Positions 17,707 through 26,777 of a stretch of DNA of 64,000 bases are shown in pieces; the first letter of the stretch is position 1, and each line of letters starts with the position of its first letter. Source of the DNA: an uncultured Collinsella sp. Lineage in GTDB: Bacteria > Actinomycetota > Coriobacteriia > Coriobacteriales > Coriobacteriaceae. A program made the translations under genes and the position numbers. The notes below the pieces were generated by a model. That model saw nothing but the letters and a program-made list of their open reading frames with translations. It was not told the origin of the DNA and ran no database searches. The DNA is taken from contig UQZL01000001.1 in NCBI GenBank assembly GCA_900545605.1, positions 79,389 to 143,388 of the forward strand, given 5' to 3'.

Positions 17707-19008
17707 ATGGCACCAGCTCTGTCCGATTTTCAACCGCAACCAGCGCCCAAAGCCACCCCGGCCGCGCAAGCCGCTATCGGTGACGGTCTTGTTGCCGAGG
17801 CTCAAGCTTTTGCAGACAAGCTTGCTGCGTGGCGCCACGATCTGCATCAGACGCCCGAGTTGGGTAATCGCCTTCCGCAAACCTCTGCGTATATCCAGGC
17901 ACGTCTGACCGAGATGGGCATCCCGTTTGCCACGCTCGTCGACGGCTCCTGTGTTGTGGGCTTAATCGGTGCCGGTGCGGCCGTGGCGGCCCAGGGCAAC
18001 GGTACGTGCACGGACGATCAGGCCGGCACGGTCATCATGCTGCGCGGTGACATGGATGCCCTTCCCGTCGCGGAAGAGTCGGACGAACCTTTCGCCTCTG
18101 TCAACGGCTGCATGCATGCTTGCGGCCACGATATGCATGCGACGGCCTTGCTTGGTGCCGCCCGCCTGCTCAAGGCTCGCGAGGCCGAGCTTGTCGATGC
18201 CAATGCCACGGTTAAGCTGCTGTTTCAGCCGGGCGAGGAAACCTTTGAGGGCGCTCGCGCTGCCATTGCCGATGGCCTTCTGCAGAACCCGCGTCCCCAG
18301 GCGGCTTTCGCCATGCACGTTAACAGCCAATCGCCGCTCGGCCTGGTGCTCTATGGGAGCCCGGCGCTTTCGGGCGTGTACGGTTTCCGCATTACACTGC
18401 AGGGCAAGGGCGGCCATGGCTCGAGCCCCGAGATCTGCATCGACCCCATCACGGCCGGCGTCCATGTGCACCTGGCACTCCAGGAGCTCATCTCCCGCGA
18501 GGTGCCGGCGGCCAAGGAGGTCGCACTCACCGTGGGTAAGTTTGCCGGCGGACAGGCGGCAAACGTCATTCCCGACACCTGCGTGCTCGAAGGAACGCTG
18601 CGCGGCTTTGACGTCGAGCTCATGGCGCATCTTAAGACCCGCATCGCCGAGGTCGTCAATGGCGTAGCGGCAACGTATCGTACGCCGGCGACCATCGAGA
18701 CGCTCTCGGATGTTCCGCCGCTCGTACTCGATGACGATATGACCCAGGCATCGCTGGGCTATGTGGGTGCGACATTGCCCAAGGCAGCTTTTCTGCCGCT
18801 GTTCCACGCCATGGCGAGCGAGGACTTTGCGCTTATCTCGAGCGAGATCCCGAGCGCGTACTTTACCGTGGGCGCCGCTGTAACCGATACGGATGAGCAT
18901 TTTGCCCAGCACCATCCCAAGGCGCGCTTTAGCGATGCCGAGCTGCCGCTCGGTGCCGCGGCATATGCCGCCGTCGCCCTTGGTTTTGTAGCGGACCACA
19001 AGGAGTAA
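17707..19008 (+). CDS. M20-family amidohydrolase (M20D, hippurate/IAA-amino-acid hydrolase type)
   Basis: 433-aa metal-dependent amidohydrolase that removes acyl groups from N-acyl amino acids or related conjugates. The hallmarks are RHDLHQTPELG, RGDMDALPV, HACGHDMHATALLGAA, FQPGEE, and a dimerisation domain starting at GKGGHGSSPE. ATG 17707 has GGAGGGC 8 nt upstream. An MFS carrier gene begins 3 nt after the stop, so the two probably take up and cleave the same substrate, as in the abgAB/abgT arrangement (analogy, not identity). Confidence 0.9.
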   Translation: MAPALSDFQPQPAPKATPAAQAAIGDGLVAEAQAFADKLAAWRHDLHQTPELGNRLPQTSAYIQARLTEMGIPFATLVDGSCVVGLIGAGAAVAAQGNGTCTDDQAGTVIMLRGDMDALPVAEESDEPFASVNGCMHACGHDMHATALLGAARLLKAREAELVDANATVKLLFQPGEETFEGARAAIADGLLQNPRPQAAFAMHVNSQSPLGLVLYGSPALSGVYGFRITLQGKGGHGSSPEICIDPITAGVHVHLALQELISREVPAAKEVALTVGKFAGGQAANVIPDTCVLEGTLRGFDVELMAHLKTRIAEVVNGVAATYRTPATIETLSDVPPLVLDDDMTQASLGYVGATLPKAAFLPLFHAMASEDFALISSEIPSAYFTVGAAVTDTDEHFAQHHPKARFSDAELPLGAAAYAAVALGFVADHKE

Positions 19009-19011
19009 TCA

Positions 19012-20316
19012 ATGTCCCAGCAACGTAAGTTCTTCCCCGGCTGGCTCGTGGTGGCCTCCGGCTTTGTGATCATGGCCACGTGCTACACGATTTTCGTCAA
19101 CTGCATGAGCCTGTTCCAGCCGCTGATCGTCAGCGACCTGGGCATTTCCCTTGCGCAGTACAACATCTCCAATGCCATCTCCACCGTGGTGAGCGTTGTG
19201 GGTTCGCTTGTGATCGGCCATGTTGCCGATAAAGTAAGCGGCCGCGTTCTGGGCTCCCTCACCGTTATCGCCACCTCTGCCGTGCTTGTCGGCATGAGCT
19301 TTGTGGGCGAGCTTTGGCAGGTCTACGTGCTCTTTGCCGTCTCGGGCTGCTTCGCCGTGGCCTCGACCCGCCTGCTCATTAGCCTCGTCACTGCCAACTG
19401 GTTTACAGCCAAACGCGGTCTTGCTATCTCCATTGCGCTTTCGGGCTCGGGCTTTGGCGGCGCCATTCTCTCGCCGATCGTGAGCTCGCTAATCGTGAGC
19501 GTGGGCTGGCGTTCCGCCTTCTTGGTGCTTGCCGCCGTCTGCATTGTGGCGGCGCTGCCCATCACGGCGTATTCCTTCCGCACCAAACCTTCCGAGATTG
19601 GCCTGAAGCCGCTCGGCGAGAACCCGGGCGATCCGTCTGTTTCCACCGCGGGCGATAAGGACGAGCATACGGCCCCCGACGTCAGTGTTGGTTGGTCGCG
19701 CATTAAGAAGAGCCCGGCATTCTGGCTGCTCGTCGTGGCATTCCTTTTTATGGGCCTTGTCAATGGCGCCATCCTGCCCAACCAGGTTACGAATATGACG
19801 AGCGTCACCGTCAACGGCGCCAAGATCGTCACGGGCGGTCACGACCCTATGTGGGCAGGCACCGTGCTTTCGGCCTATATGGTTACCGTCGTTATCGCCA
19901 AGATTTCCCTTGGCGCCATCTATGATCGATTTGGCCTGCGTTTTGGCAATGTGTTGGGGTCCGTTGCGTGCATCGTTGCCTGCGTCACCCTGTGCTTCCC
20001 CGCAACCGACCTCGGCCCCATCGTGGCTGCCATTAGCTTTGGTATCGGAACGTGCATGGGCACCATTACGCCCACGATCGCTGCGTCTAAGCAGTTTGGC
20101 ATGGCCGACCTGGGTAAGGTCACGGGCACCATTACCTCGCTCGAGATGGTCGGTGGCACCGTGGGCGCCATCGTCTCGGGTGTGCTGTTCGACGCTACGG
20201 GCTCCTTTGCGAGCACCTGGATCGTGTGCCTGGTGTGCTCCGTGGCTATGCTCGTGTTTCTGTTGGCGTCCGAGCCCATCGCTGCCAAGCTGCGCGCGAG
20301 CGTGGCGGGGGAGTAG
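19012..20316 (+). CDS. MFS transporter (OFA / monocarboxylate-like)
   Basis: 434-aa, twelve-segment major facilitator. The opening RKFFPGWLVVASGF and the spacing of the segments resemble the oxalate/formate antiporter and monocarboxylate group. A hydrophilic central loop (about residues 200-225) divides the two halves. RBS AAGGAG lies inside the end of the amidohydrolase gene. The substrate is unknown; co-transcription points to an acyl-amino acid or its product. Confidence 0.87.
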   Translation: MSQQRKFFPGWLVVASGFVIMATCYTIFVNCMSLFQPLIVSDLGISLAQYNISNAISTVVSVVGSLVIGHVADKVSGRVLGSLTVIATSAVLVGMSFVGELWQVYVLFAVSGCFAVASTRLLISLVTANWFTAKRGLAISIALSGSGFGGAILSPIVSSLIVSVGWRSAFLVLAAVCIVAALPITAYSFRTKPSEIGLKPLGENPGDPSVSTAGDKDEHTAPDVSVGWSRIKKSPAFWLLVVAFLFMGLVNGAILPNQVTNMTSVTVNGAKIVTGGHDPMWAGTVLSAYMVTVVIAKISLGAIYDRFGLRFGNVLGSVACIVACVTLCFPATDLGPIVAAISFGIGTCMGTITPTIAASKQFGMADLGKVTGTITSLEMVGGTVGAIVSGVLFDATGSFASTWIVCLVCSVAMLVFLLASEPIAAKLRASVAGE

Positions 20317-20361
20317 GTAGGCCAAAGCGCATCGCCGCTTGTCTGCTTCGTCCGTGACTGC

Positions 20362-20423
20362 CGCGGCGGCGCGTCCGGCCGAACGAGTTCCCATACCCTC
20401 GTTCGGTCAGACGCGCCGCCGCG
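20362..20423. repeat. Strong hairpin between the MFS gene and hisS
   Basis: CGCGGCGGCGCGTC (20362-20375) pairs with GACGCGCCGCCGCG (20410-20423). A 3x3 internal loop then leads to CCGAACGAG/CTCGTTCGG and a 10-nt loop. There is no T-run. A TATAAT -10 hexamer for hisS lies at 20440-20445, so the hairpin belongs to the upstream transcript or acts on DNA. Confidence 0.7.
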
Positions 20424-20439
20424 TTGCTGCTTTGTGCCG

Positions 20440-20445
20440 TATAAT
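20440..20445 (+). promoter_or_regulatory. -10 hexamer of the hisS promoter
   Basis: TATAAT, 43 nt before the hisS start codon. No convincing -35 hexamer was seen at the usual distance because the hairpin at 20362-20423 occupies it. Confidence 0.5.
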
Positions 20446-20487
20446 GTCCACTACCTATGACGCGATACAAAAGAAAGGTGTTTGCCC

Positions 20488-21801
20488 ATGCAGGCACAGA
20501 AGGCGGAGGGAACCCGCGACCTTATCGGCGCCGAGATGCGCGCCTGGCAAAAGATGCAGCAGATTGCGGCCAGCGTATTCGAGCCGTTTGGCTTTAAGCC
20601 CATCGAGACGCCCGCGATCGAGCAGGTGGACGTGTTTGTCCACGGTATCGGCCAGTCGACCGACGTCGTGCGCAAGGAGATGTTCCGCGTGTTTAGCGGC
20701 GCCAACCTGGAGCGCGTCTTTGCTGAGGGCACCGACACCAAGCTCAAGCCCAAGCAGCGCCTGGCCCTTCGTCCCGAGGGCACGGCCGGTGTGGTGCGCG
20801 CCGTCGTGGAGAACAACCTGGTGTCCCAGGGCTCCACGCCGTTTAAGGCTTACTACGCCGAGGCCATGTTCCGTGGCGAGCGTCCCCAGAAGGGTCGCCT
20901 GCGCCAGTTCCACCAGGTAGGCATCGAGTGGCTCGGCGCTCCCGATCCGGCTGCCGACGCCGAGTGCATCATCATGCTCATGGAGTTCTACAAGCGTCTT
21001 GGTTTCGATCTTTCCAAGCTCCGTCTGCTCATTAACTCGATGGGCGATGCCCAATGCCGTCCGGCCTATCGCGAGCAGGTCAAGCAGTTTATCCTCGATC
21101 ACGCCGACGAGATGTGCGACGAGTGCCGCGAGCGCGCCGAGCTCAACCCGCTGCGCGCCTTCGACTGCAAGAACGACCACTGCCGCGAGATCATGGCCGA
21201 CGCCCCGCTGATGGGCGACAACCTGTGCGACGAGTGCCGCGAGCACTACGAGCAAGTCAAGCGCTATCTGGATGCGGCGGGTATCGAGTATGTCGAGGAC
21301 CCCACCTTGGTGCGTGGCCTGGACTACTACACCCGTACCGTCTTTGAAGTCGAGGCTCCCGGTGCCGGTGTCGGCTCCATCGGTGGCGGCGGTCGCTACG
21401 ACGGCTTGGTCGAGCTCGAGGGTGGCAAGCCCACGGCAGGCGTCGGCTTCGCTGTCGGTTTTGAGCGTGCGCTGCTGGCCCTTCAGGCCTTTGGTAACGA
21501 CTTGGGTGCCGAGGAGGCCCCGTGCGTCTACGTTGCCAATGCCGGCAAGGAGCTGCGCCAGAACGTCTTTGCCATCACGCAGGAGCTTCGCGCCGCTGGC
21601 ATCGTGACCGAGGCCGACTACCAGGGTCGTTCGCTCAAAGCTCAGTTTAAGCAGGCCGACAAGGTGGGCGCCAAGCTCATTTTGGTCCTGGGTGGCGACG
21701 AGCTTGCCGCCGGCAAGGTCAAGGTGCGCGACATGGAGAGCCATGACGAGGTACTCGTCGATCTGGCCAACGTTGTCGAGGCGGTTCGCGAGCGCCTGTA
21801 G
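20488..21801 (+). CDS. hisS: Histidine--tRNA ligase
   Basis: Class II synthetase of 437 aa that charges tRNA-His. Motif 1 region (VVRKEMFRVF), motif 2 (RGERPQKGRLRQFHQ), the histidine-A motif GLDYYTRTVFE and motif 3 (AGVGFAVGFERAL) are present, followed by the HGTP anticodon domain. ATG 20488 is preferred over the TTG six bases earlier because AAGAAAGG is better placed. No T-box was found in its leader. Confidence 0.96.
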   Translation: MQAQKAEGTRDLIGAEMRAWQKMQQIAASVFEPFGFKPIETPAIEQVDVFVHGIGQSTDVVRKEMFRVFSGANLERVFAEGTDTKLKPKQRLALRPEGTAGVVRAVVENNLVSQGSTPFKAYYAEAMFRGERPQKGRLRQFHQVGIEWLGAPDPAADAECIIMLMEFYKRLGFDLSKLRLLINSMGDAQCRPAYREQVKQFILDHADEMCDECRERAELNPLRAFDCKNDHCREIMADAPLMGDNLCDECREHYEQVKRYLDAAGIEYVEDPTLVRGLDYYTRTVFEVEAPGAGVGSIGGGGRYDGLVELEGGKPTAGVGFAVGFERALLALQAFGNDLGAEEAPCVYVANAGKELRQNVFAITQELRAAGIVTEADYQGRSLKAQFKQADKVGAKLILVLGGDELAAGKVKVRDMESHDEVLVDLANVVEAVRERL

Positions 21802-21858
21802 CGCATCTTTTTGAGCTGCGGGCCTGCTATCGTGCCCTGCTCATGAAGAGCGATTGTT

Positions 21859-21897
21859 ACGGGGGTGTTTCGCTTTTATGCGGAATGCCCCCGTTTG
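21859..21897 (+). terminator. Terminator after hisS
   Basis: A 15-bp stem (21859-21873 with 21880-21894, some G-U pairs) with ACGGGGG/CCCCCGT at its base, followed by a short T-run. The 257-bp gap to ppc otherwise holds only a TATAAT hexamer at 22009-22014. Confidence 0.65.
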
Positions 21898-22058
21898 CGT
21901 ATGCCGCCCACCGAGAAATACGACCATTTAGGGCAAAAACCCTTGCAATGCAGAAAATACTTTTGTGTGGTAAAGCGCAATCAGCGCCGAAAGTTTTTGC
22001 CGAGTGCCTATAATGAATATCGCATGTTACGTGCATAGAAGGAGGAATGGGAGGAAAC

Positions 22059-24872
22059 GTGGCTGAGAACCTAAGCAACCAGTCTGTACCCGAAGCCGCG
22101 GCGCGCGTCGCTGCCGTGGTCAACCGCCTCGTTAACCGAATCGGCTCGAATGCCGAGTCCAGGGAGCGTCTCGCCGAGATCGAGATCCCCGAGGAGCTGC
22201 GCGATAATCTGGCGCTGTTCCTGCGCCTGGAGCGCCGTGTGCTTAGCGAGTATGATCCCGAGATCGCGGACCTGTTCGACAAGATTCTGTCGGCCGAAAT
22301 CGTGGCCAATGCCGGCAACCCCGGTAGCCGTGCCGCTGACGAGGCCGTCGACGAGCAGGGCGTGCCCACCGCCGACGAGCCCACCGCCGTGGCGTTTCGC
22401 GAGGTCGTCGATCTGATCGATAGTCTGCCGCTCGATAAGCAGCAGGTTATCGTCCGCGCCTTTACGAGCTTCTTCCACCTGGCAAACCTGTCGGAGGAGA
22501 ACTACCGTGTGGCGCAGCTGCGCGAGCGCGAGGCCGGTGCGTCGACTGATACCGAGGTCGATCCCGCCAACGAGCTTACCGTCGCCTATCACCAGCTGGT
22601 AGACGAGATGGGTGTCGAGGGCGCCAACGAGCTGCTCGACAAGCTCGAGTTCCACCCTGTCTTTACCGCACATCCCACCGAGGCCCGTCGTAAGGCCGTC
22701 GAGGGCAAGATTCGCCGTATCTCCAACCTGCTGGAGGAGCGTCCGCGTCTGGGCGGCTCCGACCTGGTGGAGAACGAGCGCCATATGCTGCAGGAGATCG
22801 ACGCCTTGGTGCGTACGAGCCCCATTGCGCTCAAGAAGCCCACGCCGGTCGAGGAAGCCGATACCATCATCGACATCTTCGATAACACGCTGTTCGACGT
22901 TATCCCCGTCATCTATCGTCGCTTTGACGACTGGGTGCTGGGTGATAAGGCCGGTACCGTGCCGCCGCTGTGCCCGGCATTCTTCCATCCCGGCAGCTGG
23001 ATCGGTTCCGACCGCGACGGTAACCCCAACGTCACCGCCAAGGTGAGCCGTGAGGTCGCCGCCAAGTACTTCACCCACATGGTGCTCAAACTCGAGGACA
23101 AGTGCCGCCGCATCGGCCGCAACCTCACGCTCGAGGCCACCTACAGCAAGCCGTCGGCCGAGCTCATCAACCTGTGGAACCATCAGGTCGAGATGAGCAC
23201 CCAGTACACGGCCCGCGCCGAGCTGATCTCCGAGCACGAGCCGCATCGCGCCGTCATGCTCGTCATGGCCGACCGTCTGAACGCCACCGTGCGCCGTATC
23301 ACCGACACCATGTACCACAGCGCCGATGAGTTCCTGGATGACCTGCGCGTCGTCCAGCGCTCGCTGGCCGCCTGCGGTGCCGTCCGTGCTGCCTATGGCC
23401 CGGTCCAGACCATCATCTGGCAGGTCGAGTCCTTCGGCTTCCATATGGTCGAGATGGAGTTCCGTCAGCACTCCGTGGTGCACGCCCGTGCCCTCAAGGA
23501 TATCCACGAGAACGGTATCCACGGCGACCTGCAGCCCATGACGCGCGAGGTCATCGATACCTTCCGTGCCATCGGTTCCATCCAAAAGCGTTACGGCAAG
23601 AAGATGGCGCACCGCTACATCATCTCGTTCACCAAGAGCGCCCAGCATGTGGCCGACGTCTTTGAGCTCGCCCACCTGTCCTTTGCACACGAGGAGGACG
23701 TGCCCGAGCTCGACGTGATCCCGCTGTTCGAGCAGCTTGAGGACCTCGAGGGCTGCGTTGACGTACTCGACCAGATGCTTACGCTGCCCGTGGTGCAAAA
23801 GCGCCTTGCCCAGACCAACCGACGCATGGAGGTCATGCTGGGCTATTCCGATTCCTCCAAGGATGCCGGTCCTACCACGGCCATGCTCGCGCTGCACTCC
23901 GCGCAGGAGCGCATTGCCAAGTGGGCCGAGAAGAACGATATCGACCTGGTGCTCATGCACGGTCGCGGCGGTGCCGTGGGCCGTGGCGGTGGCCCGGCCA
24001 ACAAGGCCGTGCTGGCGCAGCCCAAGGGTTCGGTCAACTGCTTCTTTAAGCTCACCGAGCAGGGCGAGGTCATCTTTGCCCGTTACGGCAACCGCACGCT
24101 GGCTCAGCGCCATGTTGAGTCCGTTGCCGCCGCAACGCTTTTGCAGTCGGCTCCGAGTGTCGAGAAGACCAACACCGAGACCACGCAGAAGTTCTGGGAT
24201 ATGGCCGAGAAGCTCAACGCCGTAAGCCACGAGCGCTATCTGGACCTGCTGAACACCGAGGACTTTACACCGTGGTTCTCGACCGTGACGCCGCTGACCG
24301 AGGTCGGACTGCTGCCGATCGGCTCGCGTCCCGCCAAGCGCGGCTTAGGCGCCAAGTCGCTCGACGACCTGCGTACCATTCCGTGGATCTTCAGCTGGAG
24401 CCAGGCGCGCATTAACCTGGCCGCTTGGTACGGCCTGGGCACCGCCTGCGAGCAGCTGGGCGACCTTGAGCAGCTTAAGGCTGCCTACCAGGAGTGGCCG
24501 TTCTTCCGCACGTTCATCGACAACATCGAGATGTCGATCGCCAAGACCGACCAGCGCATCGCCAAGATGTATCTGCATCTGGGCGATCGCCGGGATCTGT
24601 CCGAGAAGGTCTTTACCGAGATGCAGCTCACCCGTAAGTGGGTCCTTGCCATCGTCGGTGACGAATGGCCGCTGCAGCGCCGTCGCGTGCTCGGCTGCGC
24701 TGTCCGCGTGCGTAACCCCTACGTCGACGCCCTGTCCATCGCCCAGGTTCGCGCCCTTCGCGAGGTGCGTATGAACCAGGACGAGATGGCCGAGGAGAAG
24801 AAGGCCGAGTACATGAGCCTGATTCTTTCGACTGTGACCGGCGTCTCGGCAGGACTGCAGAACACGGGGTAA
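22059..24872 (+). CDS. ppc: Phosphoenolpyruvate carboxylase
   Basis: About 937 aa; carboxylates PEP to oxaloacetate and replenishes the C4 pool for fermentation and biosynthesis. The catalytic His motif FTAHPTEARRKAVEGK, SDRDGNPNVTAKV, GYSDSSKDAG, the loop MHGRGGAVGRGGGP and the C-terminal QNTG ending are intact. GTG 22059 is chosen because GGGAGG is 4 nt upstream; the ATG at 22047 has a Shine-Dalgarno only one base away. A long palindromic element begins 21 nt after the stop codon. Confidence 0.95.
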   Translation: MAENLSNQSVPEAAARVAAVVNRLVNRIGSNAESRERLAEIEIPEELRDNLALFLRLERRVLSEYDPEIADLFDKILSAEIVANAGNPGSRAADEAVDEQGVPTADEPTAVAFREVVDLIDSLPLDKQQVIVRAFTSFFHLANLSEENYRVAQLREREAGASTDTEVDPANELTVAYHQLVDEMGVEGANELLDKLEFHPVFTAHPTEARRKAVEGKIRRISNLLEERPRLGGSDLVENERHMLQEIDALVRTSPIALKKPTPVEEADTIIDIFDNTLFDVIPVIYRRFDDWVLGDKAGTVPPLCPAFFHPGSWIGSDRDGNPNVTAKVSREVAAKYFTHMVLKLEDKCRRIGRNLTLEATYSKPSAELINLWNHQVEMSTQYTARAELISEHEPHRAVMLVMADRLNATVRRITDTMYHSADEFLDDLRVVQRSLAACGAVRAAYGPVQTIIWQVESFGFHMVEMEFRQHSVVHARALKDIHENGIHGDLQPMTREVIDTFRAIGSIQKRYGKKMAHRYIISFTKSAQHVADVFELAHLSFAHEEDVPELDVIPLFEQLEDLEGCVDVLDQMLTLPVVQKRLAQTNRRMEVMLGYSDSSKDAGPTTAMLALHSAQERIAKWAEKNDIDLVLMHGRGGAVGRGGGPANKAVLAQPKGSVNCFFKLTEQGEVIFARYGNRTLAQRHVESVAAATLLQSAPSVEKTNTETTQKFWDMAEKLNAVSHERYLDLLNTEDFTPWFSTVTPLTEVGLLPIGSRPAKRGLGAKSLDDLRTIPWIFSWSQARINLAAWYGLGTACEQLGDLEQLKAAYQEWPFFRTFIDNIEMSIAKTDQRIAKMYLHLGDRRDLSEKVFTEMQLTRKWVLAIVGDEWPLQRRRVLGCAVRVRNPYVDALSIAQVRALREVRMNQDEMAEEKKAEYMSLILSTVTGVSAGLQNTG

Positions 24873-24893
24873 TCGATAGCCCTGTAGTCGTCC

Positions 24894-25020
24894 GGGTCCG
24901 CCATTAGTTTACTTTTAGGCACGTCCTCGGACATGCAAGAAGCCCTCGCTGCGCACTTCGTGCGGCGAGGGCTTCTTGCGTCCTGCGGAGTGTGCCTAAA
25001 AGTAAACTAATGGCGGACCC
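24894..25020. repeat. Stop-anchored palindromic element, copy 1 (after ppc)
   Basis: Perfect 29-bp arms at 24894-24922 and 24992-25020 enclose a 69-bp core. The core contains a 15-bp stem (24935-24949 with 24965-24979), an apical CGCAC/GTGCG stem with a TTC loop, and side motifs GTCCTCGGACAT and GTCCTGCGGAGT. Each side motif can form its own mini-hairpin. Copy 2 at 27531 has the same core layout but arms that differ at about half of their positions. The element starts 21 nt after the ppc stop codon. It could act as a terminator, but its size and lack of a T-run are unusual. Confidence 0.9.
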
Positions 25021-25027
25021 TGCGATG

Positions 25028-25215
25028 TCCGGTCTTCGGCGGATTACTGGCTGGGGGAATAATGGCGCGCTTCGCGCGTTTGGAAAGGGCTTCGTGCTGC
25101 GGAATGCATTCAGAGGGAAACCCGTCGGGTCCCTTTGTCCTCGGTCTTCGGCGGATTACGGGCTGAAGGGAAGAAAGGCGCGCTTCGCGCGTTTTGGATG
25201 GGGTTTGTCCTGGCG
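25028..25215. repeat. Imperfect tandem repeat, period 112 bp, upstream of larA
   Basis: A unit beginning GGTCTTCGGCGGATTAC at 25031 recurs at 25143, and both copies continue with GGCGCGCTTCGCGCGTTT. The stretch between them holds a small hairpin (AGGGA, ACCCG/CGGGT, CCCT). GTGCTGCGGAATGC near 25096 resembles the right side motif of the palindromic elements. The gap 24873-25450 holds no gene. Confidence 0.7.
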
Positions 25216-25294
25216 GCGCGTTTGGCGCCTCGCGCCTCGCGTCTTATCGATCGGGATTGAGATGCATGTGGTGCTTCTCGCCTTACGACTGTAG

Positions 25295-25328
25295 CGGCCG
25301 CGGTCCCGTTTGGGATCGCGGCCGTTTT
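25295..25328 (+). promoter_or_regulatory. Terminator-like hairpin in the larA leader region
   Basis: CGGCCGCGGTCCC (25295-25307) pairs with GGGATCGCGGCCG (25312-25324) with one G-U pair, followed by TTTT. It lies about 120 nt before the larA start and may terminate upstream transcription or attenuate lar. Confidence 0.55.
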
Positions 25329-25450
25329 GATGTGGGTCAAATATGAACGTTGTGTTAACGAGTCGGTGGACGGTGGTGTTTTTCGGTGAGCGGCGTATCC
25401 TTCCAACGGTTTATCTAGTGTGTCAGTTGAAAGGAAGAGGGCGCTCGTCA

Positions 25451-26728
25451 TTGTTTGAATGCGAACTACCGTTTGACCACAAGACGTTGCATCTAGAGCT
25501 TGAGGATAAGAACTTCGCTGGTGTGATGGAGGGTCATCAAAACGAGTTTAAGACCACGAAATCGCAGGAAGAGCTGGTAGAGGAGTCGCTTGCCAACCCT
25601 TATGGCTCGCCGTCGCTCGAGGAGCTTTGTGCTGGCAAGAAGGATATTGTCATCATTAGCTCCGATCATACGCGTCCCGTTCCCTCGCGTGTGACGATGC
25701 CTATTCTGCTGCATCACATCCATTCTGCTGCGCCTGAGGCTCGCGTGCGTATTTTGGTTGCTACGGGAATGCACCGTCCGTCGACGCACGAGGAGCTCGT
25801 CAACAAGTATGGCGAGGAGATTGTTGCCAACGAGGAAATCGTCATGCACGTCGCGACCGACGACAGCATGATGAAAAAGATCGGTACCTTGCCTTCTGGT
25901 GGCGAGTGCATCATCAACAAGATTGCTGCCGATTGCGATCTGCTGCTTGCCGAGGGCTTTATTGAGCCGCACTTCTTTGCCGGTTTCTCTGGTAGCCGCA
26001 AGTCCGTCCTGCCTGGCATCGCCAGCTACAAGACCATCATGTACAACCACAACGGTCAGTTTGTGAACGATCCCCATTCGCGTGCCGGCAACCTGTGCCA
26101 CAACCACGTGAGCGAGGACATGTTTGCCGCCGCTGAGATGGCTCACCTTGCCTTTGTGCTTAACGTGGTGCTCAACGGCAAGCACGAGGTCATCGGCTCC
26201 TTTGCCGGCGACATCCACAAGGCGCACGAGGCCGGCTGTGAGTTCGTGAAGAGCCTTGCCGGCGTTGAGCCCGTTGAGTGCGAGATTGCCATCACCACCA
26301 ACGGCGGCTACCCGCTCGACCAGAACATCTATCAGGCCGTGAAGGGCATGTGCTCTGCCGAGGCTACGCTTCCCGAGGGCGGTGTAATTATCGACGTCGC
26401 CGGCTGTGCCGACGGTCACGGTGGCGAGGGCTTCTATCACAACATCGCCGACAATGATCCGGCAGAGTTTGAGCGCGCCTGCATCGACCGTCCTAAGGAC
26501 GAGACCCTGCCCGACCAGTGGACGAGCCAGATCTTTGCCCGCATCCTGGCGCATCACCCTGTGATCATGGTTACCGACCTGTGCGATCACCAGATGATCA
26601 AGGATATGCACATGACGCCGGTCAACACTCTCGATGAGGCGCTCAAGCTCGCCTTTGAGATGAAGGGTGCCGATGCCAAGGTGGCCGTCATTCCCGATGG
26701 CCTGGGCGTTGTCGTCGCTCAGCACTAG
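25451..26728 (+). CDS. larA: Nickel-dependent lactate racemase LarA
   Basis: Interconverts L- and D-lactate using the nickel-pincer nucleotide cofactor. From the TTG start at 25451 the protein is 425 aa, and the key residues fall at the same numbers as in Lactiplantibacillus plantarum LarA: His108 (TGMHRPSTH), His174 (IEPHFFAGFSG) and the cofactor-binding Lys184 (SRKSVLPG). This agreement, plus AAAGGAAGAGGG upstream, decides the start; the longer open frame from 25343 is not needed. The motif SSDHTRPVPS is also intact. It forms an operon with larD 49 nt downstream. Confidence 0.95.
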   Translation: MFECELPFDHKTLHLELEDKNFAGVMEGHQNEFKTTKSQEELVEESLANPYGSPSLEELCAGKKDIVIISSDHTRPVPSRVTMPILLHHIHSAAPEARVRILVATGMHRPSTHEELVNKYGEEIVANEEIVMHVATDDSMMKKIGTLPSGGECIINKIAADCDLLLAEGFIEPHFFAGFSGSRKSVLPGIASYKTIMYNHNGQFVNDPHSRAGNLCHNHVSEDMFAAAEMAHLAFVLNVVLNGKHEVIGSFAGDIHKAHEAGCEFVKSLAGVEPVECEIAITTNGGYPLDQNIYQAVKGMCSAEATLPEGGVIIDVAGCADGHGGEGFYHNIADNDPAEFERACIDRPKDETLPDQWTSQIFARILAHHPVIMVTDLCDHQMIKDMHMTPVNTLDEALKLAFEMKGADAKVAVIPDGLGVVVAQH

Positions 26729-26777
26729 TACGCGGCCTAAACGAATCGTTTATAACCGACAAGAAAGATAAGGTTTT

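Noticed and set aside
20440..20487. T-box riboswitch ahead of hisS or aspS
   Set aside because: The leaders are too short or lack a specifier stem and the T-box sequence.
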